Below are positions 1-12,317 of a stretch of DNA of 64,000 nucleotides, in pieces. Location of the stretch: NCBI RefSeq assembly GCF_041296385.1, contig NW_027183519.1, positions 248,001-312,000 on the forward strand. The letters run 5' to 3'. The notes under the pieces are model-generated. The model was given only the letters and a program-made list of their open reading frames with translations, ran no database searches and was not told where the DNA came from. The stretch comes from Aphelocoma coerulescens (lineage: Eukaryota; Chordata; Aves; Passeriformes; Corvidae). Made by a program: the position numbers and the translations under genes. Numbering within the stretch: position 1 is the first letter of the stretch; each line of letters starts with the position of its first letter.

Positions 1-2179
1 AAATTCACATGTCACTTCAACAGCTCTTTCTACACCAGTACAGATCTTGTCCCTTGCCCTCACTGGGAAATCATCATGGAAAAACATGTGCAATCAGACC
101 ACAGGCATTTTAGGTACTGAGACACCTAATTTTAAAAATGTCTTTGGACTAACTGTGGTTTTCCATTTCCCTGCTGCAGGTAGGGCTGCATTACTGACAA
201 TACAAAAAGAGGGCATTAGAAATGCTGGAGTAGCTTCATGCATGGAGTACCTAGAGCACCAGGTTTCCCTCCCTCCCCAAGAGGAGCTGGGAATTGAGAT
301 GTAATAGGAAGGAAGACGATTATCTCAGGTTACCCTTCTTCAAGTGCCATGGTCATGTTTCTGAGTGTCCCCACTGCCAGGTTGAAGGAGGAGTGGGGAT
401 GGCCCTGCCCCGCAGCTTGCCTACAGCCAGGAAGAGACAAGCACAGAAAATGGTAAGAGAAATACAGAAGAAAAAAACCTGAGTTTGAATGTTTTCAAGC
501 AAGGTAGGAATTGCTTTTGGCTGAGAGAGTTACTTTTCTTCCTAGCAGCTGGTACAGTGCTGTGCTTTGGATTCAGTATGAGAATAATGTTGGTAACACA
601 CTGATACTTTGGTTGCTGCTGAGCAGTGCTTACCCTAAATCCAGGATTTTTCAGTTTCCCACGCTCTGGCAGCGAGCAGGTGCACAAGAAGCTGGGAGGG
701 AGCACAGCCAGGACAGCAGACCCGAACTTGCCAAAGGGATATTCCATGCCATGGAGCATCATGGGCAGTGTATACACTGGGGAGGTTGGTCAGGAGCTGC
801 TGACTGCTTGTCGGGGATGGGCTGGGCATTGGTCAGAGCATGATGAGCAATTGTACTGGGTATCACCTCTGTTTCTTGGAGTTTATTCCTCTCTTTTATT
901 AGTATTGTTATTGTTAAATTTTACTTTATTTCAATTATCACACTGCTCTTATTTCAACCCATGGGTTTTACCTTATTCCAATTCTCCTCCCCATCCCACA
1001 GGACTGGGAGAGAAGGGGAGAAACCAGTGAGCAGCTGCATGGTACTTAGTTGCTAGTTGAAATTAAACCATGACAGAGCAAATAAGGAAAAAGTTATGTA
1101 TCATTCACTTTTTGAAATATGACTCCTTTGAAATTTCAGGCCCTGATTTGGGAAACATCCTTATTCAGAAACGCATGAAGGCTTCAGCGTTTCTCTAGGT
1201 ATGGATGTCTTTAATGATGCCTTCTTGATTTACACCTCCTGCTGCCACAGGCATAGTTATTTCCACCCTAACAGTCCTGCAGCTTGATGCTGTTCTCTGC
1301 CTTGAGCAGGCAGAGATAACATCCAATGTGCCTACTTCTCTCCCCTTGCTTTTTGGGTAGCATAGTAAATCTCCCTCTCCTTAATCCTTCCCATTTCTCA
1401 CCAAGAATGGGAGTATTCTGGGAGATGCAGCCCAGGCTTCCACCGCGAGTGTAACTACTATGGGTACCACAGCAAATGCACACACAGGCATGGCTGCATC
1501 ACTTACGTGGCAGAAGCCTCTTGGGAGGGTGTGCTGAGAGCAGGAAAATAATACACTGCTGTAACTTGATTTCCTGTTGCCTCAGCAGCTCCTGGCTCAC
1601 TCCCATCCTGCACCTGTGCATTTTTTCTGCTGCCCACCTGCAGTGCAAACCTTCCCATAAAGCCACACAGCAGCACCAGGATCCCTCTGCACTCGCTGCC
1701 AAGACACTTCCTTTTTTCCCACTGATTAAAAAAAATAATACTAGCAGGTGGGGAAAGTGGAGCAAAGCGTATAATACAACCCACAGTGAGAAGTCAGGAG
1801 CTCCTACTGTCCCTGCTGCCACCTGTGAGCCTCCTTCCCACCAGCACAGGACAGCTCAGTGCAGCTTTCCCCCCAAAGCACTGCCAGCTTTTTCCTCCTC
1901 CCATACCACAGTAGCCTTTCCCCAGAAGAAGCCAATTTCCCATGGCAGGAATTTCTTGGGGGATTTTTGTGCCTCACCTGAACCAGTGCATGGCCATGTC
2001 CTCATTTTTTTCCACTCCAGCTCCTGGGTGTGAGACAAGGCAACAAAGTCACAGACAGGTTATAACATACAGTGTCCAAATCCAGCAGTGTGTTGGTACC
2101 ACAAAGCCACATTTGTGGTTCTGGCTTATAAGCACTCACACTCTGGCAGCAAGTTAGCCGCGGGTTGGAGAAACATCAC
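1..2179. other. intronic/intergenic, no supported gene
   Basis: If the minus-strand gene at 2180-2746 continues, this is its next intron and possibly later exons, but no stretch has a convincing Sel1-like translation bounded by splice sites. A minus-strand open frame near 1500-1822 has a hydrophobic stretch but no family signature. I see no repeats of note. Confidence 0.5.
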
Positions 2180-2321
2180 CTTGCAAATACCTCTGTCCCA
2201 GGATGTGCTGGGCATTGGGGTACCCCAGACGAGCATACACATGAGCCACATGGAAATGGAAATCCTCATAGCACAACGGGATGTAGAGCAGGAGGAGGCC
2301 AGCAGTGATTACAGCTGCCAA
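2180..2321 (-). CDS. exon: signal-anchor plus Sel1-like stretch, gene unknown
   Basis: A 142-nt minus-strand exon with a strong acceptor (pyrimidine tract then TTTTACAG at about 2322-2330) and a donor (GCAAG|GTGATG). It starts in phase 0 and ends in phase 1. The translation opens with a Leu/Ala/Ile-rich transmembrane or signal-anchor segment (LAAVITAGLLLLYI). It continues with a stretch containing HVAHVYARLGYPNAQ, then HILGQRYLQG, which resembles the helix-turn-helix spacing and Gly positions of Sel1/TPR-like repeats. With the preceding exon this predicts a type II membrane or secreted protein with Sel1-like repeats on the lumenal side. Later exons must lie beyond the left edge. The splice signals make the exon itself fairly secure; the family call is tentative and no gene name is offered. 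Confidence 0.6.
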
Positions 2322-2701
2322 CTGTAAAAGAGAGGAACAGTCACAATGCAAGGAAGAAAATAAGCTGAGGGCTAGCTACAGCAAATACTTTATCTGAGTT
2401 CTGAAGCCTCCCAAAGCTATTCCCCACAGAGAAATGGGAGGAAAGGCCCACACAACCACAGAAAATCAAAGTCACCTTTGATAAAGAGCCGGTTCCAGAA
2501 CTTCCACTGAAGCTGGCAGAGAAGGCTCTGCTGAATTCAGTGAGCAGTGTATGAACTCCCGAGTTAATTTCCCCTTTAAGCTCTGCTACAGCAAAGGAAA
2601 CTACAATCATTTAATTTTCTAGTGGTCCTCTTGAAGAAAATGGGGAAAAAACCCCTAAGGTGCCACCAGGCTTTTAAAAACAATTCATCAAAGACACATA
2701 C

Positions 2702-2746
2702 CAGAAGGAGCCTCATTCTCCAGGCACCTGGGGACTTGTGGCCCAT
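2702..2746 (-). CDS. first coding exon (partial), membrane-anchored Sel1-like protein
   Basis: Short minus-strand exon from an ATG (2746-2744) to a good splice donor, CTG|GTATGTG, in phase 0. It encodes about 15 residues ending in Arg-Met-Arg-Leu-Leu-Leu, the basic flank and start of a hydrophobic segment that continues across the splice into 2180-2321. Two further in-frame ATGs lie upstream (2758 and 2767), so the true start is uncertain. A CR1 LINE ends about 35 bp upstream, so any 5' UTR is short, spliced or partly repeat-derived. Pairing with the next exon is inferred from matching phase and from a continuous hydrophobic stretch. I do not recognise the protein. Confidence 0.45.
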
Positions 2747-2782
2747 CACTGCCCACATAATTGTCATTCAGATGTGAACATT

Positions 2783-3232
2783 CACAGAATCACAAAATGG
2801 GTCAGGCTGGAAGGGACAACAGGGTGTCATCTGGTCCAACCTCCCTGGTCAAGCAGGGTCATCCTAGAGCACATTGCACAGGATTGCATTCAGACAGTTC
2901 TTGGATATCTCCAGTGAGGGAGATTCCACAGCCTCTCTGGGCAACCTGTTCCAGTGCTCAGTCACCTGCACAGTCAAGTTCTTCCTCATGTTCAGGTGGA
3001 AGTTCCTGTGCATCAGTTTCTGCCCATTGCCCCTGGTCCTACTGCTTGGCACCACTGAGAAGAGCCTGGCTCCATCCTCTTGACATCCTTCCTTCAGATA
3101 CTTATAAATGTTGATGACTTCCCCTCTCAGTTGTCTCTTCTTGAGGCTGAACAGGCCCAGCTTCCTCAGCCTGTCCTCATCCCTTAATCATCTTCATTGC
3201 CCTGCGCCAGACCTGCTCCAGGAGCTCCATGT
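2783..3232 (-). mobile_element. CR1 LINE 3' fragment
   Basis: Typical avian CR1 3' end in reverse orientation. It begins with the CACAGAATCACA terminus and the 'ctggaagggac' motif and runs into the end of the reverse transcriptase frame: on the minus strand near 2864-3055 there is a [19 protein letters not shown] tail. It is 5'-truncated, as most CR1 copies are. Its 3' end lies next to the first exon of the minus-strand gene. Confidence 0.9.
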
Positions 3233-6200
3233 CTCTCTCTCTCCCTTTGTGAACATCTGCAGCTCCTAAATCCTTTCATTCTGTGTTAAAGTGAGGACAT
3301 GCCTATACCTGACAGGAGAATAACCTTGAGTCTGAAACTCTTCTTGCATCCAAGGTATAAATCAGTGAAAAGTCTGATGAACTGCACCAGCAGGGAAAAA
3401 AATATGAGAGACCAGAATTAGACTGTTTGCTTTTTTTGGTGCCAAGTTGGATTTTCTTTGGTCAGTGAGCTAGCTATTAGATTCCAGTGAGAGGAGCTGG
3501 CAACTTATGCATCCGCATCTTGGCAGAGTCAGATATCCCTGGCTGGGGGAAGAAGAACATACTTAGGAAAAGGCTGTAGGAGACCCATGTGGAGCCTCCT
3601 GCCCGCAGAGGTTACCAGAAGCCCTTTGTCTCCCTGCAGGGGAATGCAGCGTGTCTTGCCAGTGGTTGCCAGCCCTGTAGAAGGTGAAACCCTTCCCTAG
3701 TACAGGGGAAAATGGAGACCAGGTACAGTCCCAAGTGGAAGACATGGTTCTTTGAAAACATCAAGGAGGCAAGTGCTGATTAGTCTCTCTCTGCAACTCT
3801 GTGCTGAAAGAAACCATGTCAGTGGTGTGGGATCTGGAGGAGACCACTCATACCTCATCCTTCAGATCTGTAGCTTTGGTGAAATAGTGATGGACTCTTG
3901 GACCTGATGTTTATGGGGACATGCTGAAGTGCCTGCAGGTGCTCTGCATGCCACAGTCCCTCCCTTGTGCATGCAGAAGGAGAGCAGACACAAGTAGCCC
4001 TTTTCAACAGCCAAGTCAGAAGTAAGCTCCAGGGCCTGTCCAATTGACCACAGCTGTTGCAGAACAAGGTCACTTTTTCATCTGGGCATAATTTCTTGCT
4101 ACAGCTACTTGTGCATGGTGGCTACAGCATGTGTGTGGGTTTGTCACCATGTCGTGTTCAGAATGAGCCAAGGGGACAAGAAGCAGCTGCAAAGGATGAC
4201 GAGATATAAGAGCTTTAATAGTCAGGGGCTCTTCTGGCCACTATGGATGGTTTGATGCAACTGATACAGACAGGTGCAAAAACCAACTCCCCCTCACTTT
4301 TTTGGGGGTAGGGGGAGAGGGTATAGTGCTCGAGATATACACAGACCATTGCAAAGTAAATGACACATTTAGATCCTGATCTGCTGCTCAGTTGTCTATA
4401 TAGCTTGAGCACAGAGGTGATGTGGGTTTACAATTCCTTGCTGTTTCATGGGGGCTCCTGCGCTCCCACACACCACGATCAGCTACAGGGATTTCTGGAG
4501 GCAGCAGATTGCCAAGAGCTTGTTATCTCCTAATTGGGACCCAGGTCCTGGTTTGGGCCCATCCTTAATTGGGATTAGTGAATGCTGGGGATTAAATTAG
4601 CCTAGTTAGCTAATTAGGCTAAGGAGAAAAAATAGGTAAGCAATAATGACATACAAATGCTCCAACATTTGATTTTCTGACTGATAATCTTAGGGATGTA
4701 GGAAACTTGGACACACACACCCCCATTCAGCCTGTGTGGTGCTGTTCTGAAAGTGCTGATGGGAATGTAAATCCCTGTAAGCCAATAGCAAGTCCAAGAG
4801 GAAATGCAAGTCCTAGATCAAACTGGTTATTGCTGAATGCTTTTGATCATATTTAAAAGGAGGAAATTATACTCCTGGTAAGAAGTGCTTCTTGCTGGAA
4901 ACATGGCTGATGTTAAAGGTCCAGCTCAGGCAAAGCTGAGTACAGACCTGTGGTGAAGGGTAGGACAGTGTTTCTGAAGCAGCGCAAAAGCTGATGAGTA
5001 AGGGTCTGGTTTCACACAGTGGCCGTGGGCTGTTACTGTGATATTTTGTCACTGTTGCAGTGGCTGGGGCTGGAACATGACAGGGAATGTTTCATGCAGC
5101 TGCAGGAAATAGGGTGCACCATATTGCAAGAGGCAGTGGCCATGCTTTTATAGGTGCAGATCTGTGACCTGCAAGATGCCCACAGCTGCGGTGTCTCCCT
5201 TGTGCTCCATGATAGGTTGTCTGAAGCCTCAGGAAAGGAGTAGGAAATGTGGCATTTTGGAGGAGCTGTTTCTATTGCAAGTCTGGTACAGCCAATACAT
5301 GTAACAGCGAACAAATGACCAAGTCAGTGAAAGGGGAAAGGATATGGTGGGACAGGTGCTGCAGGTCACAGGGGAAACCTCTGTGACCATGCTCCACTGC
5401 CATGGGGGGACAGCCTGACATATATGCTCTCTGTGGGACACCACCTTTCCACAACGATGTCCATCATGATCAGCCATGCCCTGATGGCAGCCTCTACCCT
5501 CACTGCTGCAGAGATGCTGTGTCTGGCTCCTCTGAGGCAGGTGGCCCAGGAACCTCTGGATGTTCACTTTTTGTCCCAACAAAACGGAGCAGAGGGTAGG
5601 CTTTCAGCTTTTTGCAGTTGTGTAGGCACTGACATGTAGGGCAAGTTCACATTTTACAAGGGAGTTCCTTTAGAAATCCCCCACTGAGCATCCCTAATCT
5701 GATTTGCTTGTTTGTTTGTGTTTGGGGTTTTTTTTCTATTTTCTTTTCCTAAACAGCAAGAAAAACTGAGACCTATGCATGACAAAAGGCAGGTGCACAA
5801 AGTACTGGACTGCACTGATCCCAGCTCAGGAAGATGGTACCACAAACAGCTGTTGCTTGGCTGCCCACCAAATCTGAAAAGGCATCTGCAAGCACACAGC
5901 TAGTCCCACACAAGCAGAGACATTAGCAAAAATACTCCTTTGTCCTCCACTGTGGTTACATCTGAGTTCAGGTAAACGTTGTGCTATTTTAAGTGTCTCC
6001 AAGACCAAGAGAGGAAGGAAACACAGCTGCTGGTGGAGGGGGCACTTTGAAGTAAGGTCTCCCTGCAGAAGGGATGTAAGAAGGAGCTGCAAGTCCCCTG
6101 GGCTTCCTCCAGGTTGATTGTCTGCAGCACTTTGCCCTCACAGCCAGCACCAGGGACTAAAGGCACCAACAGTCCCTGATCCAAGAGTTCCTCAGGGACC

Positions 6201-8498
6201 CCAGCTGGGCAACAAGTATTACTCTACCTCAAATGCAGGAAGGAACATGGGCAACCTGTTGCATTGCCCAGTGCAGAGATGTGAAGCAGATCACTGCCCT
6301 GAAACAACCTTTGTAGTCTTGGGTGACAACTCTCAGTTGCTCATCAAACCCTTTTCTTCTGTGGTGACTCATCAGAGACTACTTTGCATGTTTGAACCCT
6401 GCATCCTTAGGGCTGCTCTAAAGCACAGGGAAGCCCAGTGGTATTGTTGGGGCTCTGCTGGGGAATCAGGCAGTGAGGGAGATAAATCAGGCCGTGCATG
6501 TGTATTTATGCAACCCGGTTCCTATGCAGCAGCTCCAGCACTTTGACTGTACCATCACCCACGTGCCAAAGCCAGGTGAACAGGATCAAAATTATGACCA
6601 AGAGGAATGCCTAAAAATCCCACCCATAATCACTGCCCTTGAAGATGCCATATTACTGTGTGCTAGCAAAAGCCTCTGCTCCTCAAACTGAGAAAGGCAT
6701 CACCAGCCTTGCAATTCTGCGAGGCTGTGGTGCGCAAACAGCTCCTGTGGCTTTGACTCTGGCACCAGTGGCTTTCAGAGGCAGGGTGTGACATAACACC
6801 CACTGCCAGCACTCCCACCCTGAGCCCATCCCCACACTTACCTCCCAGCTGCTCCATGCCAGGCTCGGAGGGTGGGGGTTCCCACCCCCCAGAGAAGGAT
6901 TTGCCCCACAGGTATCAGCTCTGCCCCTTCCCTGCTGTCGCCACCGCACTGCAGGCTTCGTATCCCCCATCTCTCCCTCCCACAGGAAGTCCGAGCACCT
7001 CGTTTTAAGCTGCTCTGCTCTCTCTCACCAGGCACCACCACCACCCTGCCGTAACTCTTACCCGTCACCATCCCTTGGTTTTGCTCCTGATTTACAGTAG
7101 CAGTAGCCCAGCTGCTTCACTAAGATAAGAGGGATTGGATACACACCCCCCTGAAGTCACAGAAAAGAAGATGCTCCTGACGAAAGCCTTTCAAACCACC
7201 GATGTTTAACTCTCCCCGTGCTGAATATTTCTCTTCTTTCAGACTGCTCCCAAGTGCTGCAAGGCCTCACCAGTAAATTGTTGTATTTGACAAACTTGTT
7301 TGCATTTTTTCTGCTTTTTACATGCACGGATTTGGGACAAATGCAGGACCATGCAGGCCCAGGCCCAGGTGAGAAAATTAGAAGAGATGCAATGATGTAT
7401 AATCAGAAAGTTACCAGGACATACAAAATCCCCACAAAATTTGATGGGATGGGAGGGGTTTTTTAAGCCAGAAAAGAGCTTACTTGTTCAAGTCAGTCAT
7501 TTTATAGCTGCATAATTATGCCCCTATTCATCTGCAGCAGCCTCACCTAGTGAATTTTACATGCTAGATTTTGTTTTGCTTTCACATCTAAGAAAAAAAA
7601 TTCTTTTTACCACAAGATCCCTAATGCATGTTATCTTTCCTGCTCCAAAGTCCTAGCAGAGGATCTTAACCAGATGGCTGCCAGGCAAGGTCCATCTCGT
7701 GTGAAATGCTGACCTTGCCTGGTCTCCTGACTGCGAAAAACAAAATGTTTTTCTTTCCAAATTTGCAGCAATATGAGTGCTGTGCTTTGGTTTTAACGGC
7801 AATCCCACCCCCAGAGAACACTGATACCTCTTTGGTGATGATGACTCAGCCTAAAAAACCTTATGAAGAGGAAACCCTTCATATTTTCGTATTTTATTTC
7901 TTATGTTATGCTGCCACCATTGGGACAATTTCATCTGGTCAGTCAACAGCCCCATTACAGCTGAAGAGATTCATCTCTATAGCCCTGATCAAAGTGTGAC
8001 TCGTTTTCACAGTATATCAAATTTAATTGAGCAGTAATAGTCATACTGCAAGATCAAACACTTCCAAGTGCAAACCTCTGCACTAAGGAAAGTTGCAAAT
8101 GTCCAAAACAAGGCCCTTCACTGCAGCAAACAATAAAGAAGGGATGAAAGAAGGTGAGGAGTCTACTTACCTACTTACCCTTTTTTTTCTTTTTTAGGTA
8201 CAATTATTAAAACTTAAATTTTAAAAAACAAAACCAACCTCTCTGGGAGTTACTCTTCTTGGGAATGAGATGCCCTTAGCTATAATCCCAAATTTTGGCA
8301 GAAGTGAACTCTGTTAATCTTATTGTTGTTTGTGAAGGTGCGTTGATAACAGTTATATTTGTACTGACACCTCAACTCGCTCTGAGAACTCGTGATTTCT
8401 CAGTATAAAACAGGCCCTGGGGCTTGCAGTTCTTTGTTGCAGATGACGAAAAATGAGAACATATTATTAATTATGTATAATTCAGTGAGGGCTAGGCT
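3233..8498. other. non-coding, nothing recognised
   Basis: No exon with coherent translation and splice sites was found. Small items are a nested palindrome at 4597-4622, a short CA run near 4711, and several pyrimidine tracts followed by AG (about 5756, 7235, 7768) whose downstream frames resemble no protein I know. Confidence 0.5.
4597..4622. repeat. nested palindrome
   Basis: Arms TTAGCCTA and TAGGCTAA flank a centre that contains the palindrome TTAGCTAA. It sits in AT-rich sequence with no gene nearby. It may be chance or the remnant of a small inverted-repeat element. Confidence 0.6.
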
Positions 8499-8586
8499 GT
8501 CTGTGTCACAAGCCAGGTGTGGTACAGGATCTCATTCCAGTTGTCTGTGTCACAAGCCAGGTGTGGTACAGGATCTCATTCCAGTT
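8499..8586 (+). repeat. 44-bp tandem duplication, two exact copies
   Basis: The 44-bp unit starting GTCTGTGTCACAAGCC occurs twice head to tail (8499-8542 and 8543-8586) with no difference that I see. This points to a recent local duplication, or to an assembly artefact. No coding role is apparent. Confidence 0.9.
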
Positions 8587-11047
8587 GTGAGCTTCAGTTA
8601 CTTCTCTACAAAACCCAATTTACACCATGAGGAATAAATGATAGCTGTAGTAGCTGCCTCCTACCACCTAAGAATCCTTCTAAGATCCCTTCTACTTGCA
8701 ATGACTTTGGCAAGGAAAGGGCAAGCCCCCCAGTGAATTTTCTCTCTGGACTTCCAAAGAGCAGATGGCATTTCTTTTTTCCTTTCATTTTTACAAAACA
8801 AGTTGTGTAGAGATTTTTCATTTTGTTTGAAAACCTGGAACAAGCCACCTTCAGGAAAATGCAATTTTCTTCCCATTTCTTTTTCACTTTTTCCAGGTTG
8901 CTTTCTTAGGAAAAGAAATTGGTGTAACAAATTTTCTACAGCCGGTAAAAGCCTATTTGATTACAATGTCCTCGGGACATAGGTATCACAAGGCAAATTA
9001 GATTCACCTGAGAGCTCCCCAACTTGAACATAATTGGAGTAGGCACTTGCAAATGACTTTGTAGCCAACACAAAATTCCATGTAAATATAACTTCAGTTA
9101 CTATGTTGAACAGAGCTCAGATATGGGTAAGGGGGAGGACCAAAGCAAACAGCAACAAGAGAGTGTTGAGGGATAAGTTTTGGTGTAAGACAACGGGAAA
9201 GATGGGGTTAAGGAGTTCTGGCTGTCACCATCTCTGACAGACTTCACCTTGCCTAACTAGCTGTAGTTTCCTTTCAGAACTGGCTAAACAAGACCAAGAT
9301 AAAAATCTATTCAGGCTAGTCATTTTGACACTATTAATAGCAAATACAAGGGTGTACCATGAAAAACAGTGTAGATGTAGGGGTAGTTCAAGTCTTTCTG
9401 AAATCAGTATGCAAGTGTTAACTGCAGAACTATTACAGAGATTTGTGTTGCGTTAAGAGTATAGACATTTATCAGAAAATAAACTTTCCTGCTTTCCAGC
9501 TAGTCCTTAGAGAGGCTGGGTGCAGCTAGGTTTAATTTTTTTATTATAACCAATTCAGCACTGTAAGTTAAGTTGCATTCATTAAGATCCCAGATGCACC
9601 AATAAAGTGGGTTACATCCTAAGTCCCATTCACAATCAGAGATTTACAAATAGTGAAGCTTCCCAATGAGACACTGTAAGTCTGGTTGGGTTCAGAAGAA
9701 CTTGCATGAACACAGACTCACAAACAGGGCAGTTTATTGGAACAACAAGTTGTAGATACTTTTAGATTGGCAGTGATAGATTCACTAGACGTGCAAAATA
9801 TAAATATATAGTACTATGTACAAGTGTTTCCAGGTATGTTCTAGAGGTGTAAATCTTACTAAAGAGGCATCCCGACTTTGGGGAAGGAGACAGGAGTAAG
9901 CCCTTTGACTTGTCTGCAAGGTGGTCGTATTCTCGTCCTCTGCCATGGAGTACATCAAATATGGAATTACATTTTTTTGTAGAAGTGGAGGTGAGAATGT
10001 AGTCAAATATTCTGTTAGCTGCTGTCACAAAGGGGAGGGGCAGACACTTTATACCTAAATGAGGAATACTGGGAGTTACAAAAAGAGAAATTACAAAGGC
10101 TGTGTGTCTTGGGCAAGGGCGGAACAGAACTGTGACACTTTAGTGTCCCTCCTTCTTCCAGCTGGATTGCAGTGATGAGAATCACCTGCAACCTATAGAT
10201 AAACTATCACCCCATCGGCAGGCCATCATGTCTATGGTAATCCCTTCAGCACATATCTCACACTCTATCTCATTCCTACAATGAGTGAAGCTGTTTAGAG
10301 ATAACAAACAGATTAATAAATGTATCTGTTAAGCCGAGCAATTGAAGCCATTCATCACTACAAACAATACAACAGAGCAGCCAGAGAGGGTGGGATTTTC
10401 CTGAATCCAAATACAGCAGCCAGCAGAGAGACCCAGCTGAGCAGAACCCTGTTATTTGATAGAGATCCTGGAAAAAGGCAGAAGGGAAGCTCTCTGCAAT
10501 GGGAAAAAACCCCGGGGGCAAATACAAGTCATACTGGAATTCATCTCACCACAAAACCTAGAGCCTAAATTCATTTAAGTGGTGACTAAAAAAAACCCTA
10601 ACAAACTATATTACTCACCTAAGGGGAGTTAGTTCAAAGTTCGGCATACTAAAACCTCTGACTAAAAACTGTATAGTAAAAACTAAACTGTGTAGCTGTC
10701 ACCTAAAAAAATTAATTTCTCAAATACTTTCTGCTGCCTGGCTTTTGAAGTTCCACAGATGTCCTGTGAATACCATGGCAGAGCTGAGCACCTAGACATG
10801 TGTCTTCCACTTAAACTTGTGCGGGATCCAGAAATTGTATAGCTCTGAAGGGTGTGGTACAAAGAGATTTCCGGGAAAAGCTTCATCGGTCTACTAAAGA
10901 TGATCTCCACGACTTCTGCAGAAACTCAGATCCTGAAAAAAATTAATTCAAGAAAGTCCAAATAACATCATGTTCATAGTGAGGGGTGAGAAGTAGTACT
11001 TGCTTTAGAAAATGTGTTTCTATTTTGGAGGCAATTGGGAATAAGTG
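8587..11047. other. non-coding flank upstream of ERV1
   Basis: AT-rich sequence without recognisable exons or element ends. It runs directly into the ERV1 target duplication at 11048-11051. Confidence 0.5.
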
Positions 11048-11051
11048 CTTT

Positions 11052-11514
11052 TGTTACAAAAAGGATAGGATATTGGATTTTAGAAGTAGTAAGGCTAAGG
11101 CTCTGCTAGGCTGTAAGGCCTCAGGTGTAGAAATAGTTCTCTTGGGAAACAGGAATGGAATGTGCTGGGTGGGGAAGTTAGGAGTAGTGAATTAGCTGGG
11201 CATGGAGAACATGTCTAAAAGTAAATAGTTCTGGGTCGATATATGTTGCATGCAAGGGGGATTTCAGTGGTGGGAGTTCAATTGAGCATTATCTAAGACT
11301 AGACAACCATGAAGATATACGGCTTGAGGTATGATTATCAATTGTTAATGTTTTGTATGTGTGCCAATGTTTGAAACTGTATAAAGAGCTGAGTGAAACG
11401 ATAGGTCTTTGGGAAGCCTGATTTGGGACACCAGTCCCCAGGTCCCCGGGCCCTGAATAAAGCACCGCATAAACTGACTCTCTGTTGGTTTGTGTTTGTG
11501 GTCGGTGGGCAACA
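11052..11514 (+). repeat. ERV1 5' LTR
   Basis: 463-bp LTR, TGTTAC...GGCAACA. It carries CCAAT at 11364-11368, TATAAA at 11380-11385 and AATAAA at 11456-11461, giving a long U3 and a compact R/U5. It matches the 3' LTR except at two positions (GTGAATT versus GTGTATT, and CTTGAGG versus CTTGGGG). Confidence 0.97.
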
Positions 11515-11520
11515 GTTTTC

Positions 11521-11538
11521 TGGCGACCCAGGTGGGAC
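11521..11538 (+). promoter_or_regulatory. ERV1 primer-binding site, tRNA-Arg-like
   Basis: TGGCGACCCAGGTGGGAC begins 6 nt after the LTR end. From memory of vertebrate tRNAs it best fits the complement of a tRNA-Arg (CCU) 3' end, with about two mismatches. The spacing is longer than the usual 0-3 nt. The assignment needs alignment to the host tRNA set. Confidence 0.6.
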
Positions 11539-11645
11539 TCCGGGGGTCGTAGGGGCGGTTCGCGGGGTGATCTGCTCCGTGCCGGCACCAGGTGATTTCT
11601 GGGGAGACATCAGCCCGTGCCTGACCCCGCGTCCGACGGACAACC

Positions 11646-11656
11646 ATGAGGTAAGC
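11646..11656 (+). promoter_or_regulatory. ERV1 leader: likely major splice donor
   Basis: ATGAG|GTAAGC, with the donor GT at 11651-11652, is a near-consensus 5' splice site in the leader and a good candidate for making subgenomic env mRNA. The exonic side contains an ATG at 11646. A short gag-independent leader peptide joined to env is therefore possible but unproven. Confidence 0.6.
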
Positions 11657-11921
11657 CCACAAGGTGCTTTATTCCTTTTAAACCGGTGGTGGTAGCCTGC
11701 CCGGTAAGACGAGTCTCTACTCGCAGGGTTGGGGCATTGGTTTGGGATTATAAAGCCTAGGCGCTGGCCGTCAGACAGAGCGAAAGCTTTGCAGAGCCAG
11801 CCCTTGCTTCTCGCGGCGACGAGATAAGCAAGGAGGGAATTGGATATTGTGGTAATTGGTATTGGTATTAGTCTGTGTGTTATTAGTTGTGTGCGTTATT
11901 GTGTGGTTGCATACCTCTGGA

Positions 11922-12317
11922 ATGATGCCGTTGCGGGTGTTTCGGGCTTTGTCAAGTTCAGATAAGGATATTCCGGAGGATTCTCCCCTCGGGTGTTTGC
12001 TAAGTCATTGGAAGGAGGGTAAATTGGGACGGGAACTGCAGAAAAGAGAATTGATTGATTATTGTAATAAGGTATGGCCTGAATATGAAACTGGGGGGAT
12101 GCAGTGGCCGTGGAATGGCACTATTAATTCTGAAATTATAACCCCCATGATGCGGTATTTACGGGAAAATGAGAAGTGGGATGAGATACCCTATTTGGAT
12201 TTGTTTTATCAGCTAATAGGAAAAAAGGACTGGCAGAGGAAATGTGGAATGATGGTGTTAGAAACGGAACCAGAGGAAACGGGGGCAGGGGAAGAAGTGG
12301 TTTCGGAGGTTTTGTGA
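11922..12317 (+). pseudogene. gag: ERV1 gag remnant: matrix only
   Basis: The open frame from tandem ATGs (11922 and 11925) to TGA at 12315-12317 encodes about 131 residues. Residues from SPLGCLLSHWKEG onward align by eye with the ERV2 matrix region, sharing the WP/WPxNGT and W-rich spacing. Unlike ERV2, it has no Met-Gly start for N-myristoylation. The frame runs into sequence belonging to nucleocapsid in another frame: the whole proline-rich and capsid region present in ERV2 (roughly 1 kb) is missing. An open frame extends upstream but lacks ATG. It cannot supply a capsid, so this copy could only move with help from another element. Confidence 0.85.

Noticed and set aside
11856..11921. Hydrophobic N-terminal extension on ERV1 gag, like a glyco-Gag leader
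   Set aside because: It has no ATG (the frame opens with TTG) and arises from GT-rich leader sequence; matrix similarity begins later.
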